Source: Prosapia bicincta (lineage: Eukaryota; Arthropoda; Insecta; Hemiptera; Cercopidae). From it: a DNA stretch of 64,000 nucleotides. The DNA is taken from contig JBAIZL010000001.1 of assembly GCA_036971475.1 (NCBI GenBank), positions 285,092,925-285,156,924 of the forward strand. Reading direction: 5' to 3'. This document shows positions 38,657-53,819 of this stretch, piece after piece; the first letter of the stretch is position 1; each line of letters opens with the position of its first letter. The translations under genes were made by a program, and so were the position numbers. The notes beneath the pieces were generated by a model that made no database searches, was not told where the DNA came from, and worked only from the letters and a program-made list of their open reading frames with translations.

Positions 38657-38921
38657 GATTTTATCAAACAGATAGTTCATTTAATGTAAAGCAAATAGAT
38701 TAAAGAAATAAGATATCAGTGGTTTATGTACATAGTGCAATCAATTAGAGTAATGTTTAAATAATTTTACAAACCATGTTAGTAGTCTTTGAGAATGCTG
38801 GAACTATACTCCGGCGAAAAGCTTCAGCATAATTGTAAATGTTGAATAAAATATATCTTGATTATGAACTTTTTGAAGTTATTTAATAATTATAACAAAT
38901 CAAGAAAAAATAATCATCTTT

Positions 38922-38925
<4 letters not shown>
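36492..38925 (+). mobile_element. Penelope-like element, nearly complete ORF
   Basis: It begins at the end of a (TA)n tract inside a minisatellite. It carries an RT plus GIY-YIG gene (36549-38656) and a 3' untranslated end with the motif TTGAGAATGCTGGA...TCCGGCGAAAAGC at 38790-38822. Another (TA)n tract begins at about 38926. Confidence 0.9.
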
Positions 38926-38982
<57 letters not shown>

Positions 38983-39957
38983 AACGTGGTTAATAAATTT
39001 TATGATATAATTATTAATGAATTTATGATGTTAAATATTGCAGCAATTTGTTACACAATTAGTTATTTGACCTGCAATGTCAAGAATTTAATTGAACTTA
39101 AGAATGGCGTGTTCAATAAATAATTTAACCAACAAATATTAAATTTAATAAATCAAGTTTTACTGCACAAAAAATACATAAAATACAAACGCAAAATTAC
39201 ATCTGAAACGTTTACACTACTTTATGTTTTGCATTAAATTGTTTTACATACATGATTTTATAAGAACTTTGCATTATTAAAAAAATCTATGTCATGGCAC
39301 ATGATATTTACATGAGATTGCATTTACATAATTTAAAATACATTTAAATTTATCTATTCGACATTAAAAAATTTGCTATTACACAAATTTACAATTTCCG
39401 AATTTCAAAAAATAGAAACCTGTATTATTATGCCGTGACCAGTTAAAGTTTGAAACTTAAATTTAGATTTTCCATCACTTTATGTCTAAAATTATAACTT
39501 ATCTTAACTGTAACAAGAGAGGTAGACCATGGCTCCAGATTCAGATCTCGCCATTCAGCATTTTGGATTGGCGTTGGTCGAGTTTTGGAACCTCGCCCGG
39601 TGTTGAGTGTTAGAGTAGCAACATTTCTTCGAATAAAAATAAATGATAATACTGCTTTTACATTATTAAAATTTTTAAATTAAACTATCTCTTTTAGCAC
39701 GCCGCATCTTGAGACGTCTGTATCGGTCTACATTTCGCCAAGGAGAGAGAGTTTTACTGCCACTACGCGAACGTTTCAACTTCCAATGTTACTACGCACC
39801 ATGAAAAATCAGGTTTTACGTGGATGTCTATCTCAACCAGAACATTTTATTTTATAATTTACAAATTTTTTTCATATTTTTAAATTAATATCTCGTTTTG
39901 TTTTCTGAATCTGCATTAATATGTAACATTACCTGAAATAATGTTACAATATATATA
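38926..39957. mobile_element. Unknown TA-flanked segment A
   Basis: A 54-bp (TA)n tract (38926-38979) is followed by TTGTAACGTGG; the other edge reads ATAATGTTACAATATATATA (39940-39957), so the edges are inverted (TATTGTAAC against GTTACAATA). The roughly 970-bp interior has no coding sequence that I can find, apart from a GC-richer patch at 39520-39620. Right after it the minisatellite resumes. It is probably a nonautonomous element that inserted into TA repeats. Confidence 0.5.
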
Positions 39958-39998
39958 CGTATATGTTAAGCCAAGGAAATGAGTCGGGATTGCAAGAA

Positions 39999-40096
<98 letters not shown>

Positions 40097-40181
40097 TAAG
40101 CAAAGGGAATAAGTCAGGATTACAAGAAATGTTCATATATAGACGTTACGCAAAGGAAATGAGTCGGGGTTACAAGAAGTG

Positions 40182-40271
<90 letters not shown>

Positions 40272-40365
40272 GCAAAGGAAATGAGTCCAGCTTCCAAAAA
40301 ATGGTTAAGTCTTACGGTACGCAAAGGAAATGAGTCGGGGTTACAAGAAATGTTTATATAAAGCT
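39958..40365. repeat. Minisatellite with embedded (TA)n, right half
   Basis: Same monomer as at 35516-36491 (GTTAAGCCAAGGAAATGAGTC, GTTACGCAAAGGAAATGAGTC, and the GTCCAGCTTCC type). TA tracts are joined here to (GA)n at 40062-40094 and (GT)n at 40239-40268. The array was split by the insertion of the PLE and segment A. Confidence 0.92.
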
Positions 40366-40630
40366 CTATAAACTTATTTTGTGTGCCCCTAATCATAATA
40401 TTGGTGTTTATTAGAACTCCTATTTTTTCTAATGCACAGGAACGTATTTCCATGTAATCCGAGGGGCCTCGGTCCCATTTACATCGATTTATCGATACTC
40501 TACTATATAGGCTATGCTAAGCTTATGAAATTAGGTGCAATCAACAGAGTTTACATTTTTTCCTTACAAAGAATAATAACCATAAAGGACTTTCATTGTA
40601 ATATAAAATTTAGGTCTAAATATGTCTATA
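40366..40630. other. No gene seen
   Basis: Unique sequence between the minisatellite and the 3' tail of the non-LTR element. Confidence 0.5.
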
Positions 40631-43600
40631 ATAATAATAATATTTATTTATTTAGCCAACGCCCGTCCGTGGCTGTTGGGCCATTCGACGCCGAGCCTCC
40701 CAGTATCGTATCGTCAGGTCTTCGGGTAAAAGGTCGAGGTCAGGGCAGTGCTGTAGGTGATAGCCATCCATTAATGTTGTGTTACATAGAGGGGCAGATG
40801 TCATTCTCAGCCAAACCAATGCGATAAATGTGTGCTTGGAGATAATCATGGTTAGTGGTAAGACGGAATCTGGCGACAGCTTCAGCTCTCTGGAATTGGT
40901 GGAATTGGTCCCACCGTTGCAAAGGACTCCCATTTTTTGTGCTTGCTGAGATTTGTAAGTTCTTTATTGTTATGCTGGTTGATCGAAGAGGTGATTAGGT
41001 TCTGAGCTGATCGTAGTGTTAGCGGGATAGTGCGTTGGTCAGCTTCTGCTCCACGCTTCGTCATACCATCGGCCCCTTCGTTGCCATGGATTCCCACATG
41101 GCTTGGAACCCATTTGAGTCGCAGTATCCAGCCGATGGTGATGAGCTAAGACAGCTTGGCACGGCACTGGATGGTACGCAAGTAGTCAGTGGGGTGTTGT
41201 TGCTAAGAGCTGATACTGCAGCTTGTGAATCTACAAGGAAGACGGCTCTGCTTGCAGGCAGGTTGATAGTGAGTAGATGATTTGAGGCTTCGTAAATGGC
41301 ACATACTTCCCCGTCTCAATTGCTTGCGTTCCTCCCGACAACTAGTGAGTTTTCAAATAAGCGACAGAAACAACCGGCGCCTGCACCTCCAGTATGAGGA
41401 ATGAATGAACCGTCAGTATAAATATGCAGCCATTCGCTAGACGGGTACTCGACTCTCTTTGTTCTCTTCCCAGAACTTGAGTGCGTATTTGTCCCTGCGA
41501 GCTGCTAAAGGCTCTATACCCGTTTGTATCTGCATGGCTACTATGGGTGTCGATTTAGCACCACCACATATAATTCTCAAGGCATTGTTTTGTGCGACGT
41601 CATACTTGGCTAGACTGTTTTACTAGCTACGGAGACAACTTCACTGCCGTACTTTATGATAGGGCGAACGTACGTCTTGTAAGCAGTTGATAGGACATCT
41701 TGCGTAGCGCCCCACTTCGTAGCTGTAAGTCGTTTCAAAAGGTTCCAGCGTTTGTTCCTCTTTTCCGTGGTTGAATTAATATGCTTGTTCCAGGACAATT
41801 TCAAATCTAAAAATTTCCCTAGACATTTTGCTATAGAGACTTGTTGAATTGACAGACCGTTATAGGATAAGTTTATTTGTGGAGCTCTAGTTGACAGAGT
41901 GAAAAGCTGACTGACTGTCTTCTCCGTGTTGATCTCCATTTTGTTTAGGAATGCCGTGTGAATCATTGCTGTGTTAAGACCTTCTGCAAGTGCTTTAATG
42001 TTGGTTCCAGTGGCCCAGCTAAGAATAAGCATAACATACCTGGTGTTTTTTGGATGGACAATCGAAGATCATCAATCATGGCGTTGAATATCAAGTAACT
42101 TAGGACTGCTACTTGAGGGAGGCCTTGGCGTAATTGTTTGTAGGAGGAAATACAATTTGCACCTGATGAGCCGCTGCGATAGGATGCTACGTATCCTCTC
42201 AGCATGTTACCGTTAACCCCTTGTTTTTTCAATTTGTGTAGCAACATCAGACGCCATATTTTGTCAAATGCGGCTTTAAAATTAACAAGAAATGCGAGAG
42301 TAGACTGTTTTCTGTGGAGTTCATCTTTTACTGATTGTGTAAATTTCACCAGTTGATCGATGGTAGACCTATGTTTCCGGAACCCGGCCTGACAGTCGCT
42401 TATAAAATTGTTTGACTCCAGGAATTCTCTAATCCTGCGTTTAATTATTTTTTCAGCTACTTTGCAGCAGATGCTTGTGAGGGAGATGGGTCGATAGCTG
42501 TTCAGAATGTTGGCTGGCTTACCCTTTTTCAGTAGAGAAATGATTTCGGCTATTCTCCATTGTTGAGGAACCCGTGTTTTCCAAGTGAGGTTGATAAGCT
42601 TCAGAAGGGTATCTTTGGCTATCAGACCCAGGTGCCTGATAAAGTCTGTGTTGATGCCATCTGGCCCTGCTGATTTCCCACTGTGAAGAGAGGATATTGC
42701 TAGAATAAGTTCGTCGGATGAAAACTCTTTTTTGAAAAAAAAGGTAATCGTTTTCAGTTTGACATGATACTGCATCTTTGGCCAGACGTTTTCTATCATT
42801 TGTGGTCGTGGAGAGCCTGCTCACAGCTGCGTAGTGTTTGCATAGAGCTTGCGCAACGTCTTTAGGGCTGGAGATTAGCCTTCCGTTCACATATATGGGT
42901 TCCCAATGGCGGCTTGATTTTTCGTTGTTGATACTGGAGAGAAATTTGTGAGCCTTTATACCATCTCTTCTGAAGTTCGGACTAGCGACAAAGCATCTGT
43001 AGGATGATCTTTTGGAAGCGATAATGGCCCACTTTAGGTTAGCTTGGTTACTTCTGAGAACAGATCGATCCCCGATATTGTGTGTTAGTTCCACTATGGG
43101 TCTCGCGTTATTTCTCCTATCCTTGAGGTCCTCAAGGCGTTCATTCCAAAAAGGGCAATATTTTTTGACTTGTCCTCTGGGTACCCTTCCCTTGGCTGCC
43201 CGAAGTATTCCATTTGTGAAGCGTTCGGTAGAGAGGTCAGCACTAAAATATTTATCTGTCCGTTCTCCAAATATGTTCCAACTGGTTTAAAATTCCACCG
43301 AGTCAGCTGCCTTCCTTGTATCTGGTTGTTTTTATGCCGATGCGTATAGACAACGGGCGGTGCCCACACCCGTCCATGGCATCACTGAGAGATAGTTCCG
43401 CTCTCGAGATTAAACTGCCATGTACCAGGACCAAGTCCGAAGAGCTCAAAAATTCAGCAAATGACAAGAACGTTGGCTCGGAAGGACCCCTGATTATATC
43501 AGAGTTGTCAATAAGGTCCTCAACAGTCTTTCCGGCTGCGTTTGATGTACTGTAACCCCACCGAGTCGAATGGGCATTGAAGTCCCCAACCAGTTTTTGT

Positions 43601-44100
43601 GGTGGCTTAGGTTGTAGATCACATGTAGGTTTGGAACATTGTTTGGAGGGCTATAGAGACTGACCACCTTGAAATGCACACCGTTCTGCCAGGCATCTAT
43701 GCAGATGGCCTCAGGTTTATCGCTGTCTTCCATTTCATGCAGGACCGTAGCATGGCTAAGTCATTGTGAACAAAGGCTATAATGCCAGAGATAACTTGTC
43801 TTGATAGTTTGATGATAAAATTGGAATAATTTACATTTCATAAAAACACATAACTTCAGTAGAAGCGCCAGCTTCGACAATCAAAATGACGTCTGTGTCA
43901 GAATTAAAAACTATATTTTTTAGTTCTGTGAATTTAGTTGTGCTCAAACCTCCCGTATTCCAGAACAAAACGCGGAGATGGTTGTCAACGCCCTGAGAAA
44001 GGCGGTTTGTAGAACTTGCGGCGATCGCTGTTGTCATCTTGGAGGCGTTAGCTGTATCAGATTTAGCATTTTTTACCCAGGGTGCATCACATGGAGGCCT
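40631..44100 (-). mobile_element. Non-LTR retrotransposon (I/R1/LOA group), decayed
   Basis: On the - strand, endonuclease, reverse transcriptase, RNase H and a C-terminal Cys/His region follow in order. The 3' end is a simple TAAATAAATAAATATTATTATT tail (40631-40652), typical of the I-like groups. No ORF1 was identified; the 5' boundary near 44.1 kb is uncertain. Confidence 0.88.
40652..44037 (-). pseudogene. Non-LTR ORF2: AP endonuclease, RT, RNase H
   Basis: ORF2 would nick target DNA and prime reverse transcription there. The endonuclease starts LRVLFWNTGGLSTTKFTELK (about 43920-43980) and keeps GDFNAH (43571-43590) followed by STRWGY. RT (41963-42799) shows SAGPDGINTDFIRHLG, LNSYRPISLTSICCKVAEKI and QAGFRKHRSTIDQL. 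Motif A reads LVNFKAAFDKIW, with Asn in place of the catalytic Asp (about 42284). Motif B reads GLPQVAVLS instead of GLPQGAVLS. The YADD motif C is deleted near 42035. RNase H has a SNN-containing VDSQAAVSALSNN segment (about 41200-41250) and GIHGNEGADGMTKRG (about 41045-41095). The C-terminus contains a C...H...C cluster (LCNTTLMDGYHLQHC). At least seven frame changes occur. Inactive. Confidence 0.87.
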
Positions 44101-45160
44101 GCTACTTTACACCCCTATATAATAATATTATGAAACTGATATCTTATAGACTGACATTAAAAGTAAATACTCTAACGAACTGTACAAGAAATTAGTTTGG
44201 GTAACCAGTTTATTTACGGTAGAATTTTCAACCATTTCAGGGAGACCTTTCCATTTCCAGGGGCTGAGCTATCACTTATAGTAAGTAAACTTTCTCTAAA
44301 ACAACTGTTGGAAATAGAATGACTATAATACTTTTCGACAATAAATAAACGACTTAAAAAAGTTACGTTCATTGTTCAGTTCAACGGAGTTTATATTAAT
44401 AATTAATATTTCAATAGCATTTGAAAATACTTTAACAAATTTATTACTCCTTACTTTAATATAATTTTCACTAGTTGCAGAACAAATATGTTTACAGCTA
44501 AAACTTCCTGCATCAGCGCTAAACTTTCAAAACAAGTGGCTATGTACACCAATTAGAGCCAGCTAAGCGATAAATTAAATTTAATTCCCGTTATTTCAGT
44601 GTACATTGATCCTTCAGATATTAAAATGATCGAGAACTATGCTATGGATTTAAAACAAATCCAGAACTACAAAAACATTACAAATTAAAACGTATTTTTC
44701 CCATTTTACTAAAAAAATGAATATAATACTGTAATTTAACTGATTCTGCAGTACAGCTGGTAAGGACGTCTTTCATACTGTATACCAGATCAATTCACGA
44801 AACCTTCCCTGTCAAAGCGGCTTTTCGTCGTTTATTAGACCTTTCTACCACTCTTCTTACACTTTTTCTTACAAGAATTACAACGGGAAAATATCTCTCT
44901 ATGGCTAGACTACGAGAGGGAGCAGAAACATATTAGGATTACTACACAAAAGATCCCATAATCCTTCAGAGACAATCCTTTGTTCTCATTCTTCACCTGC
45001 CTCTATTCATAATCTTTTTCATACACTTAGTAGTGACAATAAACAAACTGACTGAATACCGAACTTATTCTATAATAAGAAATATTTATTGTCGGAGTGT
45101 TTGCTATACAGGCTTCCTTATCTTATATTCAGGAGACATGTTTGTTCAATTTTTCACACG
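44101..45160. other. No gene seen
   Basis: AT-rich unique sequence upstream of the non-LTR element; no feature recognised. Confidence 0.5.
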
Positions 45161-45162
<2 letters not shown>

Positions 45163-45218
<56 letters not shown>

Positions 45219-45287
45219 TACACACACACACACACAGACACACACACACACAAACACTCACACACACACAAACACACACACACACTT
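45163..45287. repeat. (CA)n microsatellite
   Basis: CA run with single-base interruptions (GATA, GACA, AACACTCA). It creates spurious Thr-His frames. Confidence 0.97.
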
Positions 45288-45833
45288 TTATTCATTTGCA
45301 CAAGTCCACAAGCCTCTTGAATCGGCAGTAAAATTAGTTTATAGCTTCGCTTTACAACCGGAAGGAAATGATAAGTTGACGTTTATATCGGATGTCACAG
45401 CTCCATTTATCCGCCACTTACTTTGTGATTTAGTGACCATGTACTTCCTGTCACGGTTACGCCATTAAATACAAAACAACAGACAAGTTGGGTTCTTCAA
45501 AAACAATAAATTATATATGATTATTTTCTTTTAGTTATAAATAAAGTGATTATATCAAATTTACTTTTCTTTCCATCTAACCCTTTTCCGTTGGCTTACG
45601 ATTTTCCATAAGGCAAATTATAATTTTCCATTAATACCACCTTATGCATATTAGGTTTAAATTTTGTAATCATAGCGATTTTATCAATTTTTGTAAATGT
45701 ATTCTATATAGTATTGTATTAGTTAAGGTGTCCCACAAGTAGATTACTTTCCTATATATTTAATTTATTGTTATATATATTATTAAATTGCGATTGAACA
45801 GTAATTGTAGGTCGTGTAATGTTTACTGTATTG
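45288..45833. other. No gene seen
   Basis: Unique sequence. GCTTTACAACCGGAAGGAAATG at about 45348 closely matches a phrase at about 15240. Confidence 0.5.
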
Positions 45834-45903
<70 letters not shown>

Positions 45904-47073
45904 TATAACGTACCATAGCCTTCCACTTTGGGCGACAATTGTTATATAACGAACCTTCACTTAATGCTTCTCTACAGGATAATTTTTACTCTTACGAATT
46001 TAAATTAATAATCCAGCTACAGATTTATTTTATCCTGAGATCAATATTGCATTTACAGGTAGTTCATATCATTCTTTTACCAACTCTAATATTTGCCGAT
46101 GGGCATCAAGACTAGATTTTTTTTAATAATTCTAAATTTACTTTCTTTAGCTATCTAAGGGCGTATATAAGTTACTGCACTTGGTTTGATAAATTTTATA
46201 TTTCAATTAACTATGACTTTTTAATGAATTTATAAAAGTTTAAATGTTCTTAAATGTTTGGTTGCTTTAAAGAGTTGGCTTTAAGTTAAAATAAATGTAT
46301 TGTTTATTACTTGCGTGGTTCCTTGTTTTACTTCACTTGACACAAATTCACTTAGTAATACTTTCCTATCAATTTCACTTTTCTTAATTTCTCGAAATGC
46401 TTCTATTCCTTAACTGACTTTATTCATCACTCCCTTATTTTAATCTCACTTGTTACCCTTTAATCTCCCTCTTTATACTTCACTTTCTATTTAATAATCT
46501 CCCTGGCTACCCTTTTTTCTCAATTACTTTAAATTTATTCGTTACTTGTTTGAATTTGATATTTTTTTAACTAAAAACTCAACATTAATTCTCCTCGAGT
46601 CCTACCACTTGACCCTTTCGAGTACTGAAAATTGACTGTCGTTCCTGAACATCCTCTTGGATCGTATCCGTTTGTGTTTTATCCCCTCTTCAAATTTGAT
46701 TGGCTCCCTTATGGCGCTCAAACTCTGGCTAACCTATGAAATTTTGACACTTCCCGCACTTTCCTTTTTTGACTTCGTGGGAATTTGTTGAACTTTCCCA
46801 CAGGTGCATGTGTTCTTCTGTATTCTCAGGGATTCCTAGTCATAAATCTCCCTGGTCCGTGGATGTCTAGGTAAAGCTTTTCTCCCATGAACGAGGCACA
46901 TCTTGGTTTACTTACAATGAACCCCTTTCGAATTATTTTTATTTATGACTTGCAGGTGTGTGCAGTAACTTATTTCGGCCGATAGATGTGACAATAGACT
47001 AGCGCTAGCTAGGGATATTTCACAAGATCAAATAATTTTACCAACAGCCTTCTTAACTTAATGAATTTCGTTG

Positions 47074-47132
<59 letters not shown>
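45834..47132. mobile_element. Unknown TA-flanked segment B
   Basis: (TA)n at 45834-45899 and 47076-47132 enclose about 1.18 kb. The left edge reads ATTATAACGTACC and the right edge TTTCGTTGTAATA, so the edges are inverted. The interior is pyrimidine-rich on the + strand with many CTTTC/CCCTTT runs and a CACTTGACACAAA phrase (about 46336) also present in segment C. No coding sequence found. Confidence 0.5.
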
Positions 47133-47136
<4 letters not shown>

Positions 47137-47163
47137 TCGCAATATGTATTCTTGTGTATTAAT

Positions 47164-47347
47164 AAAGAACATAGGTCAAAATACAAATACAAGAATTATA
47201 ATTGAATTTACAATTCAAAGCTTTTCGTTGGCTAACAGTACCAACATCATCAAAAATATTACTGATGATGTTGGTACTGTTAGCCAACGAAAAGCTTTGA
47301 ATTGTAAATTCAATTATATTTCTTGTATTTGTATTTTGACTTATGTT

Positions 47348-47351
<4 letters not shown>
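47164..47351. repeat. Long inverted repeat (hairpin 3), PLE-end type
   Basis: Two 89-bp arms (47164-47252 and 47263-47351) with a 10-base loop, nearly perfectly complementary. Outward from the centre: TGATGATGTTGGTACTGTTAG, CCAACGAAAAGCTTTGAATTG. The same sequence forms the 3' end of the PLE at 20.4 kb. (TA)n tracts lie on both sides (47076-47132 and 47350-47411). Confidence 0.93.
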
Positions 47352-47411
<60 letters not shown>

Positions 47412-47414
<3 letters not shown>

Positions 47415-47777
47415 GTAGTAACTTTGTTCAATTCTATGGTAAAATAGAATTTTACCGTAAGATAAAATTCGGTTATTATATAACTGGAAATAATAGGGAT
47501 TCCATAAGAAATAATTTCATTGTTAGGCCTATTGTTTAATAATTCTTGTTACAAAAAAATATAATTTAAACTTTTACCCTTTTCGTAAATTATTAGTTTT
47601 TCAACAATAATTTTTAAACTTCTATCTGTTGAAACATTATTAACAAATAGTACATTTTATTTCAAAATTATTATTAAACTTTCCAATTTTACAATAACAA
47701 CAACTGTTTAGAACTTTCATATTATTTTAAAAATAATATCACAGTCTACATATCTATTTATTTTTGTCTTATTAATA
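47412..47777. other. No gene seen
   Basis: AT-rich unique sequence between the TA tract and the mariner. Confidence 0.5.
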
Positions 47778-49083
47778 TACTAGGGTTATACAGGTAGTAG
47801 CCTTCGCTTAGTAAGTATTTTATATACTTGCTTATGTATGAATATATACATACTCCTGATAATGAAAGATCGTGATTTTCAGTTTAATCAAAGATTTAAT
47901 TTTCTACATAATCTCCCTTAACTTAAACACACTTAATCCAGCGTTTCTCCAACAACAGTATTCCTTCCCGGAAGTGAGGCTTGGAAGGCCATTCTCAACT
48001 TCTTCATTGGACGCTATGTACTTTCCATAAAACAATTTCTCCAGGTTTGGGAAGAGATGGAACTCCGAGGGTTCCAGATCAGGAGAGTATGGGATAAGTA
48101 TGGATGGTTAAGTGCATCTTACCCCAAATCTCGCAACTTTTCCATTAATAACACACTTTGTGAGCAGGTACGTTGCCATGATGAAAGATGAATTTTTTCT
48201 TCTTTCTTGCCAGGCTCTTCTCGCGAGTTTTGACATTCAGCTGGTCAAGAAGGTTAGATTAATATTCGCCCGTAATCGTTCTGCCTTTTTCAAGATAATC
48301 AATCAACAAGATTCCTTTGGCATCCTAAAACACACTGGCCAAGACCTTTCTATCAGATCTGATGACTTCGCTTTCTTTGGAGCTAAACCACCAAACCAAA
48401 CCTTCAAACCACTGTTTCGACTGGTGTTTAGTTTCGGGCGTATAGTGGAGGACCCATGTTTCATCCACGGTGACAAATCACCGCACAAAATCAGTCGGGT
48501 CCTACTTCAATCTCTCCAAACATTCCTATGAATGTCGTTTGCGAATTTGCTTATGATCTGCATTCTGCAAATGCGGCACCAACCTTCCGCATAGCTTTTA
48601 AGATGTTTCACACTCTTTCTTCTGATATCTTACAGTCTTACACAGCCTCAGCTATCTTACGCACCTTTACTCTCCTATCGTTCGAAACGATATCGTGCAC
48701 CTTTTCGATAGTTTCCGATATGGTTGCAGTTTTTGGTCGCGACGTGTGACCACGTTTAAATTTAGCTGTCCACGTTTAACTGTTTACATTGAAGGAGCAG
48801 CGTTCCCGTATACTTTTGCCAACTTCGGCTGAATTTCCTTAAGGGTCAATCCATCCAAAACGAAAATTTTTATCACCGCACGATATTCAGGTTTATCTAT
48901 TTTAACGAGAACTACACAAGAAGTCTACTACAAAAAATCCCTCTACCCAAACTACTTTAGCGAACAAGTTAAAGCTTATCATACGATCTAATAACATGTG
49001 CGCGCACACAGGAAAATAAAATTTTCACTGATTGAAATGCCATCTCTGGGACAGTCCGAGAACTTTTCACCCTACCATCGTAT
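47778..49083 (-). mobile_element. Mariner element, near full length, decayed
   Basis: About 1.3 kb, the usual mariner length. The right edge (- strand 5' end) reads CGATGGTAGGGTGAAAAG next to TA (about 49081). The left edge TACTAGGGTTATACAGG (47778) is a weaker match to a mariner terminus, so that boundary is tentative. Confidence 0.75.
47890..48870 (-). pseudogene. Mariner transposase, dead, altered catalytic triad
   Basis: Read on the - strand. Asp 1 is kept in FVTVDETW (about 48453-48474). The second catalytic region reads HHGN where the family has HxDN, so Asp is Gly (about 48178). The third reads YSPDLEPSEFHLFPNLEK, so the expected Asp is Glu (about 48064). Downstream GKYIASNEEV and the C-terminal part are still recognisable. 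Several frameshifts and stops separate these blocks. N-terminal sequence is degraded but begins around 48870. It is a different mariner lineage from the copy at 23.4-24.3 kb (TVDETW/SEF against TGDGTW/NDF). Confidence 0.83.
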
Positions 49084-49085
49084 AT

Positions 49086-49995
49086 ATATAATTAATGAAT
49101 AAAAAAATGTCTAATACAGGAATAGTTTTAATTTATATATTTTTCAAAGCTTTTCGACAGTAAAATAAATATTAGCATCTTTAGAAAAACTAATGGTATA
49201 TCAAATGTTTTACAAAAATTAAATCATACAATTCAAACATATATTTATTGGTATTTATATTTCTATGTAATTTCCTTACTAATATTTTGGCGAAGTTTTC
49301 GTTTGAGTTCGTTTGAGTTCGTTTATTAAGTAAGTTGACTGCAATTTTATGTTTATAAATTTCTAATGTCTCATACATAATTATTTTTAATCTTTTGTTT
49401 ATTTCTTTAATAATTTCATATTTCCTATTTCAGGAAATATGTCTCCATTAATGATACAATGAGTAACCAAATTTGATTTGTATATGTTTGGTTATTTCTA
49501 AGCGTTTAAATCTTCTATATATCTATCTTTTAATTTCTTCTTTGTTTGCCCTATGTAATTGAATACAATTTTAACATTTTATATTACTTACACCACTTTT
49601 TACGTGCATATTATTCTGCTTTTTGTTATTTTTTAATACATTTTAAATATTGTTATCAGTTTTGCAAAAAATTTGTATATTTATCTCTTTAAACAATCTT
49701 GTAATTTTGTTTATTTCATTACCTGTGGATGTAAGAGTTGTCCAAATTTGTCTATTGTATTACTTACAAAGTTATTGTTGAGTTTTTGTATTACAGAATT
49801 TATCTATAGTTTTTCTTTTACATCCATTTTCTAAAGCAATTCCATACAATACATTTTTCTCTCTTATTTGATCATTTTTGTTCATTGGTATGTCGTGCAT
49901 TCTATATAATTAATTATAATCCACTGGCATTTTTGGTTCTAAGGATGATTCGAAAACTTTGGTATGATTTGATTTGTCTGCGTTGGTGTTCATAC
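49086..49995 (-). pseudogene. Penelope-like element 3' fragment (RT end plus GIY-YIG)
   Basis: On the - strand, about 49930-49800 reads YNLLYRMHDIPMNKNDQIREKN and NGCKRKTIDK, homologous to the post-RT region of the PLE at 36.5 kb. About 49570-49500 gives NYIGQTKKKLKDRYIED, the GIY-YIG core. The C-terminal piece from MYETLEIYKHKIAVNLLNKR is open at 49190-49378. The 3' end (about 49145-49185) has CTAAAGATGCTAATA...GTCGAAAAGCTTTGAA, the shared PLE end motif. The element's 3' end meets TATATATA next to the mariner terminus at 49083. RT catalytic parts are missing; frameshifts present. Confidence 0.82.
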
Positions 49996-50434
49996 ATATT
50001 ATAATAATATTTTTCATTGTTTCTAGTAATTTTATTATTTAAATAATTCAGTTTATTGTTTGATTCACGTCCATGAGTAACTGTCTAGTTTATTCACAAC
50101 TGTTTAAATGCATTTTTTTACTTGGAATATATTAGACTTAGACTTGACCTAAATGGGTGTATTCTACATTGGTTTTATTTGTCCAGTTATACTTGCTTCT
50201 ACGTAAACAAGCTTTTTCAGAGGATGCTCAATTATTTAAAAATACCTGTGCTATTCACAACAATATGTCTTTGTTCGTCTGTGAGGGAAAGGTCACTCAT
50301 AAATATATAATTTATTGAATACACTTTTCACTTTGTTGGAACAGAATGCTCCCAAAGGCATGTACGGTACTTTATTGTTTGTCCCCCTTTTACACAAAGA
50401 ATGCAATGTTAAAGTAAATGTATATCTGTTATAA

Positions 50435-50436
<2 letters not shown>
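49996..50436. other. No gene seen
   Basis: Unique AT-rich sequence upstream of the TA-flanked segment. Confidence 0.5.

Positions 50437-53819
<3,383 letters not shown>

Noticed and set aside
47164..47351. Transcription terminator or microRNA precursor
   Set aside because: Arms of 89 bp are too long for either in typical form, and the sequence is a PLE terminus. A long-hairpin siRNA precursor remains possible and would need small-RNA data.
48112..48531. 139-codon + strand frame
   Set aside because: It is antisense to the mariner transposase remnant, whose motifs (TVDETW, YSPDL) are read on the - strand.
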